From positions 1 to 35,353 of the forward strand of contig CAZXDO010000053.1 in the NCBI GenBank assembly GCA_964639325.1: a DNA stretch of 35,353 bases, given 5' to 3'. The stretch is from DATGCT01 sp964639325 (GTDB taxonomy: Bacteria > Patescibacteriota > Minisyncoccia > UBA6257 > GWB1-50-10). Made by a program: the position numbers and the translations under genes. Shown here one piece after another: positions 1-7,517 of this stretch; the stretch's first letter is position 1; the number at the start of each line of letters is the position of its first letter. Under the pieces are notes generated by a model. That model did no database searches. It had not been told where the DNA came from and worked only from the letters and a program-made list of their open reading frames with translations.

Positions 1-57
1 CACATACCCCTTCGGGGAATGAACGACACCCAACTCAACTCAAAAAACCTAAAAAAG

Positions 58-66
58 TTATCCACA
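58..66 (+). promoter_or_regulatory. Isolated DnaA-box consensus
   Basis: The nine bases TTATCCACA match the bacterial DnaA-box consensus exactly. The site lies beyond the 3' end of the permease gene, one base from the hairpin at 68-98, and far from the dnaA/rpmH region. A single 9-mer can occur by chance, so function is uncertain. Confidence 0.35.
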
Positions 67-67
67 A

Positions 68-98
68 CAACTTGGGGGTGTCGGGAACCCCCAAGTTG
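68..98. terminator. Perfect 11-bp hairpin after the permease gene
   Basis: CAACTTGGGGG and CCCCCAAGTTG pair perfectly around a 9-nt loop, five bases past the permease stop. On the minus strand no U-run follows at once; the nearest T-rich run is about 15 nt further on. It may be a terminator, a 3'-end stabiliser or part of a degenerate repeat at the window edge. Confidence 0.5.
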
Positions 99-103
99 AT
101 ATA

Positions 104-1219
104 TTAATCCCATACTCCCAATACGCTTAAAATCTGATACAAAATTGATGTTACAAAAATTAAACAAAGAAGTATTGTCCAGAAAAACCTTTTTAACCCC
201 TTAATCTTTATCCAAATAATATTTATAAAGATAGCTTCAAAAGCCAACAAAAAACCTCCCGCTATTGAAACCGTAGCAATAAAGTTCTTAAAACCTAATA
301 AATAAAAAGCGGCGGGAGTAAGAACGGCAATAACACCTGCGGGAACATTTTTTTTCAAAATATCAAACCTTAAAATATCATAAAGGTTTCCTCCTAAAAC
401 AAAATAAGAAGTCCATAAAGTAAGAAGACCCGTTATCCCTATCAAAAGCAAAATGTTCTGAGGTAAGCCCGTTAAACTCCCTAAAGTATCCGGAGAAACA
501 TCCGGTGTTATCTGCAAAACTCCGGTTACAAATATAGAATAAACAAAAATCGGCAGAATGGTCCCCCAAAAAATAGCTTTTCTTAAGGGAAACTTTTTTT
601 CTGAAGGACACATCTTATGAAAAGTTACCACCTTGGAAACAGCCGCTCTTCCAGAAAAAGAAAATAGAAGAGGCCCGAAAGGAAGAAAAAAGAGAAAAAT
701 ATTTATAGGTTTAGTTGTTGGCAAATCAATTTCTCCTCCTTGCCCGCCGGCCATAAGAATAAACAAGGCAATTAATATTATTCCTAACCCTCCCAAAAGC
801 TCGCTCCACCCGGCTAGAGAGCTACGGCTAAAAATAAGAATTGAACTTAAAATCCAAAAAATAAGAATTACCCCATTCCCCGTATCTCCAAAAATAAGAC
901 CGGTAAAACTTTTAGATAAAATTAAATAAATTGTAAGAGCAAAAATAAGTTCAAAAATAACAAGACCGGAAGCTGCCTTACCCCAAAATCTTGAGAGATG
1001 TTTTTTGGCAAAATAAAAAAAATGATGTTCTTCCCAATCGTCTGATTGAAGAATTTCCGCATAACGTCTATGAATAAGATAAAAAATTAAAGAAAAAACA
1101 ATTAAATAAAGAAAACCTGTTAAAATCCCCAGCTCTTTAAATACGTAAGGAAGCGAGAATATTCCCGCTCCTATTATAGTCCCAGTAATTATACCTACTG
1201 CTAAAAAGAAATTCTTCAC
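104..1219 (-). CDS. Aromatic/hydroxy amino-acid permease-like membrane protein
   Basis: This 371-residue protein is almost wholly hydrophobic, with about ten or eleven predicted membrane segments. Its N-terminus has the pattern GTIIGAGIFSLPYVF, which is typical of the Trp/Tyr (HAAAP) permeases and related APC-superfamily amino-acid transporters. It probably sits in the cytoplasmic membrane and imports amino acids by proton symport, which would suit a host-dependent cell with few biosynthetic pathways. The substrate cannot be read from the sequence. A GGGTG stretch lies just before the ATG. The next gene upstream, a LOG-like protein, is 40 bp away on the same strand. Confidence 0.75.
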   Translation of the reverse strand: MKNFFLAVGIITGTIIGAGIFSLPYVFKELGILTGFLYLIVFSLIFYLIHRRYAEILQSDDWEEHHFFYFAKKHLSRFWGKAASGLVIFELIFALTIYLILSKSFTGLIFGDTGNGVILIFWILSSILIFSRSSLAGWSELLGGLGIILIALFILMAGGQGGEIDLPTTKPINIFLFFLPFGPLLFSFSGRAAVSKVVTFHKMCPSEKKFPLRKAIFWGTILPIFVYSIFVTGVLQITPDVSPDTLGSLTGLPQNILLLIGITGLLTLWTSYFVLGGNLYDILRFDILKKNVPAGVIAVLTPAAFYLLGFKNFIATVSIAGGFLLAFEAIFINIIWIKIKGLKRFFWTILLCLIFVTSILYQILSVLGVWD

Positions 1220-1259
1220 CCTTTTCTTTGAATTTTAATATCTTCGACTTTTCACAAAA

Positions 1260-1838
1260 CTACCTCTTTAAGTCTTTTTCTTCTTCTTTTATAACTTTTA
1301 TCAATTTATCTAAAAGGTCAACCGGTTCTTCAGAAAAAACTATCTTGCCCGGGCCTCTATGAGATTTTTCTACAATGTTCCTTATCATATCAGCTGTTCC
1401 TCCTGTTCCCTCAAGAACTCCTATTGGTTTATCATCTTCAAAAGCAATAGTAAATTCGTTTAACGTTCCCATACGACCACATATTGTTACTACCGCATCC
1501 GAAGACCTAACCAATATCAAATTTCTTCCGGAATAATAAAATCCGGTATATATTACCACATCATGATAATCAAGAGGCAACCGATAAGATTTTACATGAG
1601 CCGCTTTAGAAGAAGCCGGAGAAAACCCTATCACCGTTCCTCCTTCTTCTTTTGCCCCTTTTGCAGCCCAATAAGGAATTCCAACCGTGGCTCCTGTTAC
1701 CAAAACATAGCCTCTTTTGGCTATTTCTCTTCCCATTTTTTCAGCCATCTTAACAGCCTCCGGATCACAATGGCCTGTCTCAGCCGCTCCGGAGATACAA
1801 ATTTTATAAACTGGTTCTAAAATACCTCTATTTTTCAT
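1260..1838 (-). CDS. LOG/SLOG-family Rossmann protein (TIGR00725-like)
   Basis: This 192-residue protein begins with a Rossmann pattern (KICISGAAE near residue 11) and has a conserved RGYVLVTGATVGIPYWAAKGA segment around residues 42-62. The later GRMGTLNEF motif, near residue 122, is a variant of the GGxGTxxE nucleotide-binding signature of the LOG / lysine-decarboxylase-like family. Members include cytokinin-activating LOG phosphoribohydrolases and many proteins of unknown substrate, so only the fold and a probable nucleotide ligand are supported. A TATAAT box lies six bases before the ATG, which suggests a leaderless transcript. Confidence 0.7.
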   Translation of the reverse strand: MKNRGILEPVYKICISGAAETGHCDPEAVKMAEKMGREIAKRGYVLVTGATVGIPYWAAKGAKEEGGTVIGFSPASSKAAHVKSYRLPLDYHDVVIYTGFYYSGRNLILVRSSDAVVTICGRMGTLNEFTIAFEDDKPIGVLEGTGGTADMIRNIVEKSHRGPGKIVFSEEPVDLLDKLIKVIKEEEKDLKR

Positions 1839-1844
1839 AATAAT

Positions 1845-1850
1845 ATTATA
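1845..1850 (-). promoter_or_regulatory. -10 box placed for a leaderless mRNA (LOG gene)
   Basis: On the minus strand TATAAT ends six bases before the ATG at 1838, so transcription would start at or within a base of the start codon. No TTGACA-like -35 is seen 16-18 bp upstream. The same geometry occurs at ruvA and mutM. Confidence 0.55.
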
Positions 1851-1852
1851 CC

Positions 1853-3202
1853 TTATAAATTAAATGTTTGACCTTCTTCAGGAATTTCAACTGAAACAGC
1901 TAGGTTATCTACTATACTTTCTTTAAGAGGTTCCATATGATCCAATTCCCCGTGAACCAAAAATACATTCTTAACATCGGACCTTATCGGATAGAACCAC
2001 CCTAAAAGCTGAGGTTCGTCAGCGTGAGCTGAATAGCCGGAAATCTCTTTAATTTCTGCTCTAACCGGAATTTTCTCCCCATGAATTTCTACCTCTTTTT
2101 CACCATCAAGAAGTTTGCGCCCTAAGGAACCCTCAACCTGATAACCTACAATCAGAACTGTATTTTTTTCACTAGAAAGATACCTCTTTTCGTGATGAAT
2201 AATTCTCCCTCCTTGAGACATTCCCGAGCCGGCAATAATTATCTTTGGAGGATCAACTTTCCATATTGCTTTTGATTCTTCGGTTGTCCTGGTTTTTTTT
2301 AAATTAGAGAAATCAAACAAATCTTTGTGCTCCTTCAAAAAATCCTGTGTTTCTTCGTCAAGCTCTTCTTTAAAAGAATCATAAACATCTGTCATCATTA
2401 TTGCTAAAGGACTGTCTAAAAATACTTTCATTTCCGGAATTTTCTTCCCCTCCATTAATTTTTGAATATGATAAAGAAGAACTTGGGTCCGTTCCATAGC
2501 AAAGGCCGGAATTAAAAGAGTTCCCTTTTTCCTGCCTGTTTCTTCAATTATGTCTTCCAATTTTCCAATAACCTCTTCTCTTGGTTGATGTTTCTCTCCT
2601 CCATAAGTTGACTCCATAATAACATAATCAGCTTGGGGTATCGGCTCCCTCTCTTTTATCAAAGGAGCCGGAGAATTACCAAGATCACCGGAAAAAACTA
2701 TCACCTTCCCATCAATCTCAATCTTCAAAAAAGACGAACCTAAAATATGGCCGGCATCGAAAAAGGTTACCAAAAAAGGTCCCTCCTCTATGGTTTTATG
2801 ATATGCTACCCCTTCCCAATTTTTCATTAACTTGTTAATACTTCCCGGGGTGCAAAACAAAGGGGCATCAAATTTCTCTGCTTCTCTAGAAAGGATATCC
2901 ACTGAATCCCTAAGAAGATGCTCTGAAAAAGCTTTTGTAGATTTTGTAGAATAAACCGGACCGTTATATCCATCAGAAACAAGTTTAGGTAATCTGCCTG
3001 TGTGGTCTATATGGGCGTGAGTTACAAAAACTGCCCGCACTTCTGATGGGTTATAAGGAAAGTCACGAAAGTTTTTATCTCCGGCATAATCAGCTCCTTG
3101 AAAAAGACCGCAGTCAATCATTATTTTTTCTCCATTATCTGCCTCCAATATATAATTAGAACCTGTTACGGCTTTAGCCGCTCCATAAAAAGTTAAATTC
3201 AT
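1853..3202 (-). CDS. Beta-CASP metallo-beta-lactamase-fold RNase-like hydrolase
   Basis: This 449-residue protein has the metallo-beta-lactamase zinc motif THAHIDHTGRLP near residue 60 and the downstream SGDLGNS motif near residue 171. The beta-CASP cap follows, with SGMSQGGRIIHH near residue 327 and a C-terminal HGELDH. This is the layout of CPSF73/YsnH-like ribonucleases, which cut RNA with two zinc ions. The length matches bacterial members and there is no extra KH domain. It probably acts in RNA processing or decay; its substrate is unknown. The stop codon lies 14 bp before the LOG-gene start, so the LOG promoter lies partly over this gene's end. Confidence 0.85.
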   Translation of the reverse strand: MNLTFYGAAKAVTGSNYILEADNGEKIMIDCGLFQGADYAGDKNFRDFPYNPSEVRAVFVTHAHIDHTGRLPKLVSDGYNGPVYSTKSTKAFSEHLLRDSVDILSREAEKFDAPLFCTPGSINKLMKNWEGVAYHKTIEEGPFLVTFFDAGHILGSSFLKIEIDGKVIVFSGDLGNSPAPLIKEREPIPQADYVIMESTYGGEKHQPREEVIGKLEDIIEETGRKKGTLLIPAFAMERTQVLLYHIQKLMEGKKIPEMKVFLDSPLAIMMTDVYDSFKEELDEETQDFLKEHKDLFDFSNLKKTRTTEESKAIWKVDPPKIIIAGSGMSQGGRIIHHEKRYLSSEKNTVLIVGYQVEGSLGRKLLDGEKEVEIHGEKIPVRAEIKEISGYSAHADEPQLLGWFYPIRSDVKNVFLVHGELDHMEPLKESIVDNLAVSVEIPEEGQTFNL

Positions 3203-3304
3203 AAAATATTTTTATTAAACCCCTCTTTTTGTTTTTATTCTAACAGTTTTAAGAAACAAGACTTAAATTATGAATCATTTAAACTATTTTCTCAACCTTA
3301 ATTT

Positions 3305-3691
3305 TCAAATGTATAAAACCGCTTCTAATTTTCCTTTCTTTTCTTTTATTTCAACACCGTCAACTAAGTCTATTTTTCTATCGAATCCACTGACCGGAAC
3401 ACTAAAAAGCTGTGCCTCTATAACTCTCGGAGAAATCCTCAAAATCTTAACTCTTGGAAAAATTTTCTTTTCAGTTTTTGCCTCAGAAATAATTTTGTTC
3501 AAAAAAATAACAAGAAGAGAATTATAATCCGATGAATTCAATATTATTTTCTTGTGCCCTCTGGCTCTTTTTTCTAACTTTTCTGAGTTTTCAAAAATAC
3601 AAGCAGAAAGTCCGACCGCCGCGTTTATAAACAACTCCTCATGGTTTTCTCCAAAAACCTTTAACCCGTTGTCTACTACTCTATAACGCAT
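3305..3691 (-). CDS. Archease-like protein, divergent
   Basis: The 128-residue protein matches archease in its LKVFGENHEELFINAAVGL segment (residues 10-28) and its overall beta/alpha pattern. Archease activates the RNA ligase RtcB and speeds its guanylylation. The usual N-terminal HTAD metal-site motif is absent (the protein reads RYRVVDNGLKVFG), and the usual C-terminal KAVTYH motif is replaced by DLVDGVEI. It could be a degenerate or repurposed archease. No rtcB is in the window. The ATG lies one base after the stop of the MFS gene, so it is the last gene of the ruvA / Mur ligase / MFS operon. Confidence 0.7.
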   Translation of the reverse strand: MRYRVVDNGLKVFGENHEELFINAAVGLSACIFENSEKLEKRARGHKKIILNSSDYNSLLVIFLNKIISEAKTEKKIFPRVKILRISPRVIEAQLFSVPVSGFDRKIDLVDGVEIKEKKGKLEAVLYI

Positions 3692-3692
3692 A

Positions 3693-4316
3693 CTATCTTT
3701 TTATTTTCAATTCCTTATATATTCCTAAAAGAAAAAATGACCCCACAAGAGAAATTCCACTTACCAAAACAAACACTAAATTAAACCCAAACTGAACAAC
3801 TAAAAAGCTTCCAAGCGCTGCCGCCCCAGCACTTCCTAAATCCACTAGAGTATTATAAGCGCCCCATTCCACCCCTTCATGATTTTTATCAATATGGCGG
3901 GTAAATATTGCATACCAAGAAGGATAAGTAACAGCTACTGATAAACCATACAAAAATTGGATAATATAAAGATGGGTAGGGGTAGACACTGCCAAATACA
4001 AAAGAGGTACCACGCTAAAAACAACAGAACCCACAAAAAGAGTCCAGAAGTCATCTCTTTCCCCTACTATTTTATCAAGCAGGGCGGCTACCGGAACCTG
4101 AAACACGCTTCTTGTTAAAAGATATATAGCCGAAGCAATTCCCGCCACTTGAACCGTTCCTCCAACAACGGACTCTGTCACAAAAATAGCAAATATTGGA
4201 GAAATCAAACCAAAACCGCTTAAAATAAGAAAATCAGAAACAGTAAGAAACTTGACCACTGAATTTATATTTCTAACAGGAAAATATTTAGCTAATCTAT
4301 TTTGAAAAAAACGCAT
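3693..4316 (-). CDS. Half-size MFS-like transporter (about six membrane segments)
   Basis: This 207-residue membrane protein resembles one half of a major facilitator superfamily transporter: a first helix with SGFGLISPIFAIF, a loop with ALLDKIVGERDDFW (like the MFS GxLaDrxGrr loop) and about six hydrophobic segments. Full MFS proteins have 12 segments and roughly 400 residues. No second half lies next to it, and both ends fit operon partners closely: the start overlaps the Mur ligase stop by one base and the stop is one base before archease. It therefore looks like a genuine short protein that may act as a homodimer. Substrate unknown. Confidence 0.65.
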   Translation of the reverse strand: MRFFQNRLAKYFPVRNINSVVKFLTVSDFLILSGFGLISPIFAIFVTESVVGGTVQVAGIASAIYLLTRSVFQVPVAALLDKIVGERDDFWTLFVGSVVFSVVPLLYLAVSTPTHLYIIQFLYGLSVAVTYPSWYAIFTRHIDKNHEGVEWGAYNTLVDLGSAGAAALGSFLVVQFGFNLVFVLVSGISLVGSFFLLGIYKELKIKR

Positions 4317-5614
4317 TACTTATTATATTTATCAAAAATTTTCTTGGTTATTTCCTTTTCACTCCAAGGAATCTTTTTTCCTTCCGGCCCGTAAAACCAA
4401 TCTTGGCTACCAATGCCTGTTATCGCCACCACATCCCCTGGTTTAGCTTTTGAAATAGCTGTCTCAATTGCTTTTTTTCGATCAACTTCTTCTATAAGTT
4501 TTTGAGGTTTTTCGGGAGACATATCTATCCCCTTTTTTATATCATTCATTATCACCACCGGATCCTCGTCATAAGGATCCTCGCTTGTTAAAACTACAAT
4601 ATCGCCGTAACTTGCCGCAATTTTACCCATCTCCGGTCTTTTCCATTTGTCTCGCCCCCCTCCGGCAGAACCTAGAACACAAATCAATCTTCCGTCTTTA
4701 GCCATACCATAATTTTCTCTAAGGTTTTGATACAAAACCCTTAAAGAATCAGGAGTGTGAGCATAATCTACCACCACCAAATAAGGTTTTTTTGCAACAA
4801 AATCAAGCCGTCCCGGCAAACCCTTAAATTTAGAAATAGCTTTTTCAATAACTTGGTATTGAATATTTCTTATTTTTGCTAAAGCCACTGCTGCTGCAAG
4901 ATTCTCTAAATTAAAATTCGCCCTAAGCCAATCAGGTGCCCCGCCTTTTTCTAAAATATCCTCAACCATTTTATAAACATCATCAATAGAAAAAAAGATT
5001 ATTTCGCGATTTTCTTCCGGGGTTTTCTGAGCACCCTCTTCAAAATACTTGGCGTTCTCGTCATCGTTATTTATTAAAAAATATTTCTTTTCGCTCCTAG
5101 AACGCTTCATCGATTTAAAAAACCTAACTTTAGCCCGTCTGTATTTTTCAAAAGAGCCGTGAGATTCAATATGTTCGGGGTGAATATTTAAAAATATTCC
5201 TGCATTCCAATCAATAAATTTATGGCGAAACTGAACCACTCCTTGGGAAGTAACTTCTAAAATAGCATATTTGCAACCTGCCTCTTCTGCTTCCTTTAAA
5301 AATTTAGGGATATACAATCTTCCCGGCATAGTGTTAGGCGATTTCTTTTTTTCTCTTTTTTCCCCAACTTTTCTATAAACCGAAGAGAGTAGGGCCGTTT
5401 TTTCTTGTCCCTCTTCTAAAATAGCATTTATTAACTCTATTGCTGTTGTTTTTCCTTTAGTTCCTGTAACCCCAATTACAAACATTGATTTTCCTGAGCG
5501 CCCGTACATTATTCTCCCTGCAAAGGAAATAAAAAAATGGTAAATTGGCTGAAAAAAATTAAACACCGGCTTTGGAATAAGTTTTCTAAATATTTTTAAA
5601 ATATTCTCTGTCAT
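4316..5614 (-). CDS. Mur ligase (MurE-like) lacking the N-terminal UDP-binding domain
   Basis: The 432-residue protein has the Mur-ligase P-loop GVTGTKGKTTAIE (residues 48-60), the central EVTSQGVVQFRH and NIHPEHIESHGS motifs, and the C-terminal YAHTPDSL and GSAGGGRDKWKRP motifs. This is the MurE arrangement, which adds the third residue to the peptidoglycan stem peptide using ATP. Full MurE has about 80 residues of UDP-binding domain before the P-loop; here that place holds a short hydrophobic/basic stretch. The substrate loop reads SEDPYDEDP instead of the DNPR of meso-diaminopimelate enzymes, so the amino acid added is unclear. It lies 8 bp after ruvA and overlaps the MFS gene by one base. 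Confidence 0.8.
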   Translation of the reverse strand: MTENILKIFRKLIPKPVFNFFQPIYHFFISFAGRIMYGRSGKSMFVIGVTGTKGKTTAIELINAILEEGQEKTALLSSVYRKVGEKREKKKSPNTMPGRLYIPKFLKEAEEAGCKYAILEVTSQGVVQFRHKFIDWNAGIFLNIHPEHIESHGSFEKYRRAKVRFFKSMKRSRSEKKYFLINNDDENAKYFEEGAQKTPEENREIIFFSIDDVYKMVEDILEKGGAPDWLRANFNLENLAAAVALAKIRNIQYQVIEKAISKFKGLPGRLDFVAKKPYLVVVDYAHTPDSLRVLYQNLRENYGMAKDGRLICVLGSAGGGRDKWKRPEMGKIAASYGDIVVLTSEDPYDEDPVVIMNDIKKGIDMSPEKPQKLIEEVDRKKAIETAISKAKPGDVVAITGIGSQDWFYGPEGKKIPWSEKEITKKIFDKYNK

Positions 5615-5622
5615 AAAAAAAA

Positions 5623-6189
5623 TTAATTCCTTAATGCTTTTAAGGCCTCTTTTAACCTGTCTTTAATATCACTTGAATCTTTCCCGATTTCAGAGATAGC
5701 TTGTTTAACTCTTCTTCTCTCATAACCAAGATTAACAAGAGCTTCTTCCACATCAGAATCAACATCCATTGTTTTTGCCAGTTTATGAGAATCAGACAAA
5801 CTTAGCTTATTATGAAGTTCCAGAATTATCCGCCCTGCCGCTTTTTTCCCTATCCCGGGAGTCTTGGTCAAAATCTCTTCCCTTTTTTCAATTATTGCTG
5901 CCGTGATTCTATCTACCGTATCAAGATCAAAAACATTTAAAGCCGTCTTCGGACCTACCCCGGAAACCGAAGTTAACATTTCAAAAAGTCTCAAACTTTC
6001 TTCATTTAAAAAACCGTAAATAAAAGGTTCGTCTTCCTTAATATACATTTTACAAAAAAATTCTACCTTCCCCGAAACCTTGTTTACTGCATTACGATTA
6101 GTGTGTACTTTAAGCCCTATCAACCCCGTTTGAATAACAACAAAATCAGTCCCCTTTTTAGCAACTTCTCCTTTTATGGAATAAATCAT
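5623..6189 (-). CDS. ruvA: Holliday junction branch migration protein RuvA
   Basis: RuvA binds four-way DNA junctions and loads the RuvB motor. The protein starts MIYSIKGEVAKKG, the typical RuvA beginning, so the ATG at 6189 is chosen over an upstream in-frame start. An OB-fold domain is followed by two helix-hairpin-helix motifs (VSGVGPKTALNV and TPGIGKKAAGRI, near residues 74 and 110) and a small C-terminal UBA-like domain that contacts RuvB. Length is 188 residues, normal for the family. It heads a four-gene operon with the Mur ligase, MFS and archease genes. A palindromic TATAAT lies six bases upstream and may also drive murB. ruvB and ruvC are elsewhere in the window. Confidence 0.93.
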   Translation of the reverse strand: MIYSIKGEVAKKGTDFVVIQTGLIGLKVHTNRNAVNKVSGKVEFFCKMYIKEDEPFIYGFLNEESLRLFEMLTSVSGVGPKTALNVFDLDTVDRITAAIIEKREEILTKTPGIGKKAAGRIILELHNKLSLSDSHKLAKTMDVDSDVEEALVNLGYERRRVKQAISEIGKDSSDIKDRLKEALKALRN

Positions 6190-6195
6190 ATATCT

Positions 6196-6203
6196 ATTAT
6201 AAT
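6196..6203. promoter_or_regulatory. Palindromic -10 box shared by divergent ruvA and murB
   Basis: The octamer ATTATAAT is self-complementary and so presents TATAAT on both strands: 6198-6203 on plus and 6201-6196 on minus. The ruvA ATG begins six bases away in one direction and the murB ATG ten bases away in the other. Only 24 bp separate the two start codons, so each transcript would have no leader or almost none. No -35 elements are evident. Confidence 0.6.
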
Positions 6204-6213
6204 ACAGGTAGCG

Positions 6214-7125
6214 ATGAATATTATAAAGCAAAAAAATGTTTCTCAATTATCCACTTTTGGTATTGGAGGAAAAGCAGAATATTACACAAACCCGTCAAAT
6301 TGCAAAGAAATAATTAAAGCTCTAAATTGGGCTAAAGAAAACAAACTGCCTTATCACGTAATTGCCGGAGGCAGCAATATTGTTTTTCCCGACAACACCC
6401 TCCCCGGACTCCTTATTCAAATAAAGGGGGGTTCTTTCAAAAAAATTGGAGATAAAAAAATAGAAACCGATGCCGGTGTTTCTCTTCAGAAAATAATTAA
6501 ATTTACTAACTCTTTAGGCTTCAAAGGATTAGAAACCTTAGCCGGAATCCCGGGAACTGTGGGTGGAGCCATTGTCGGAAACGCCGGAGCATACGGAAAC
6601 TCAATATCCCAAACAGTGAAAGAAATAAAAATTTGGAACGGCAAAGAAATAAAAACCTTAAACAAGGAAGAGTGTAAATTTAGTTATCGTAATTCTATTT
6701 TTAAGGAAAAGGATTTAATAGTAATAAAAGCAATTCTTGAATTTAAAAAAGATTCCCCTAAAAAGCTTTCAGAAAAAAGCAAAGAAATAACAAAGATAAG
6801 AGAAAAAAAATACTCTCCAAACCTTAAATGTCCGGGAAGCTTCTTTAAAAACGTTCTTGTTAAAAACCTTCCCAAAGACACCTTAAAAAAGATAAATCCA
6901 GAAAAAATAATAGAAGGGAAAATTCCCGCCGGCTATCTTCTTGAAAGTATAGGCGCTAAGGGTAAAAAATTTGGTGAAATTCAAGTTGCTAAATTTCACG
7001 GCAACGTAATTATTAACAGAGGAAAAGGTACCAGGAAAGATGTTGAAGAACTTTCTCAATACTTAAAAGAAAAGGTTTTTAAAAAATTTGGAATAAAACT
7101 AGAAGAAGAAATTCGTTATTTATAA
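6214..7125 (+). CDS. murB: UDP-N-acetylenolpyruvoylglucosamine reductase MurB
   Basis: MurB reduces UDP-GlcNAc-enolpyruvate to UDP-MurNAc using NADPH and FAD, a cytoplasmic step of peptidoglycan synthesis. The sequence shows STFGIGGKAEYY (residues 11-22), the FAD-binding VIAGGSNIVFPD, then GIPGTVGGAIVGNAGAYG and the catalytic-region YRNSIF. The serine of CPGSFFKNV matches the proton-donor Ser of the family, and AGYLLESIGAKG is near the C-terminus. It is 303 residues and lacks the long Tyr-loop insertion of type I MurB, so it is type II. The ATG at 6214 is chosen because upstream in-frame sequence overlaps ruvA and lacks family similarity. Confidence 0.93.
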   Translation: MNIIKQKNVSQLSTFGIGGKAEYYTNPSNCKEIIKALNWAKENKLPYHVIAGGSNIVFPDNTLPGLLIQIKGGSFKKIGDKKIETDAGVSLQKIIKFTNSLGFKGLETLAGIPGTVGGAIVGNAGAYGNSISQTVKEIKIWNGKEIKTLNKEECKFSYRNSIFKEKDLIVIKAILEFKKDSPKKLSEKSKEITKIREKKYSPNLKCPGSFFKNVLVKNLPKDTLKKINPEKIIEGKIPAGYLLESIGAKGKKFGEIQVAKFHGNVIINRGKGTRKDVEELSQYLKEKVFKKFGIKLEEEIRYL

Positions 7126-7147
7126 AAAGCTTTAAAAACCCTTTTTG

Positions 7148-7156
7148 TGTTACAAT
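7148..7156 (+). promoter_or_regulatory. Extended -10 promoter for the small membrane protein gene
   Basis: TGtTACAAT is an extended -10 element (TGn plus TACAAT) ending seven bases before the ATG at 7164. This again predicts a leaderless mRNA, for the membrane-protein / AAA+ gene pair. Confidence 0.45.
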
Positions 7157-7163
7157 TAAAGCA

Positions 7164-7517
7164 ATGAACAGTATTATTTACCTTGGAAAAAGCTTTATAC
7201 AGTACTTAATTGAGTTTTTTAGGCATTGGTATATAGGAAGCTCAAAAACATACTGGAACTTTATAATGAACAAATTTGAGCAAATTGATTATGTTTTTGC
7301 TTTGAAAATAACCCTCAGAAATATTTTTAAGCCCCTTTACAAAGATTATAGCTTTATTGGTCACATCCTTGGTTTTATCTTCCGCCTTACTCGAATTATC
7401 TTAAGCAGCTTAATCTATACTGTGCTCTTTATTATAGCCGCTGCCATTTACCTTTTATGGCTTTTCCTGCCTCTAATTCTAATTTTAAAAACTTTTACCA
7501 CAAGCGATGTATTTTAG
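7164..7517 (+). CDS. Small membrane protein of unknown function, paired with the AAA+ gene
   Basis: This 117-residue protein is not recognised. Its first half is amphipathic and rich in aromatic residues (FFRHWYIGSSKTYWNFI). Its second half has two closely spaced hydrophobic stretches, about residues 68-86 and 88-110, that look like a membrane hairpin. There is no signal-peptidase site or catalytic motif. Its end overlaps the start of the next gene by 11 bp, so translation is probably coupled and the two products may act as a membrane complex. A partner or substrate receptor for the anchored AAA+ protein is a reasonable guess from context only. Confidence 0.7.
   Translation: MNSIIYLGKSFIQYLIEFFRHWYIGSSKTYWNFIMNKFEQIDYVFALKITLRNIFKPLYKDYSFIGHILGFIFRLTRIILSSLIYTVLFIIAAAIYLLWLFLPLILILKTFTTSDVF

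Noticed and set aside
6103..6213. N-terminal extension of MurB
   Set aside because: The extra 37 residues overlap ruvA, have no family similarity and lie upstream of a -10 box next to the ATG at 6214.
6190..6246. N-terminal extension of RuvA
   Set aside because: The extra 19 residues overlap murB; RuvA typically begins MIYxIKGxV, as at 6189.
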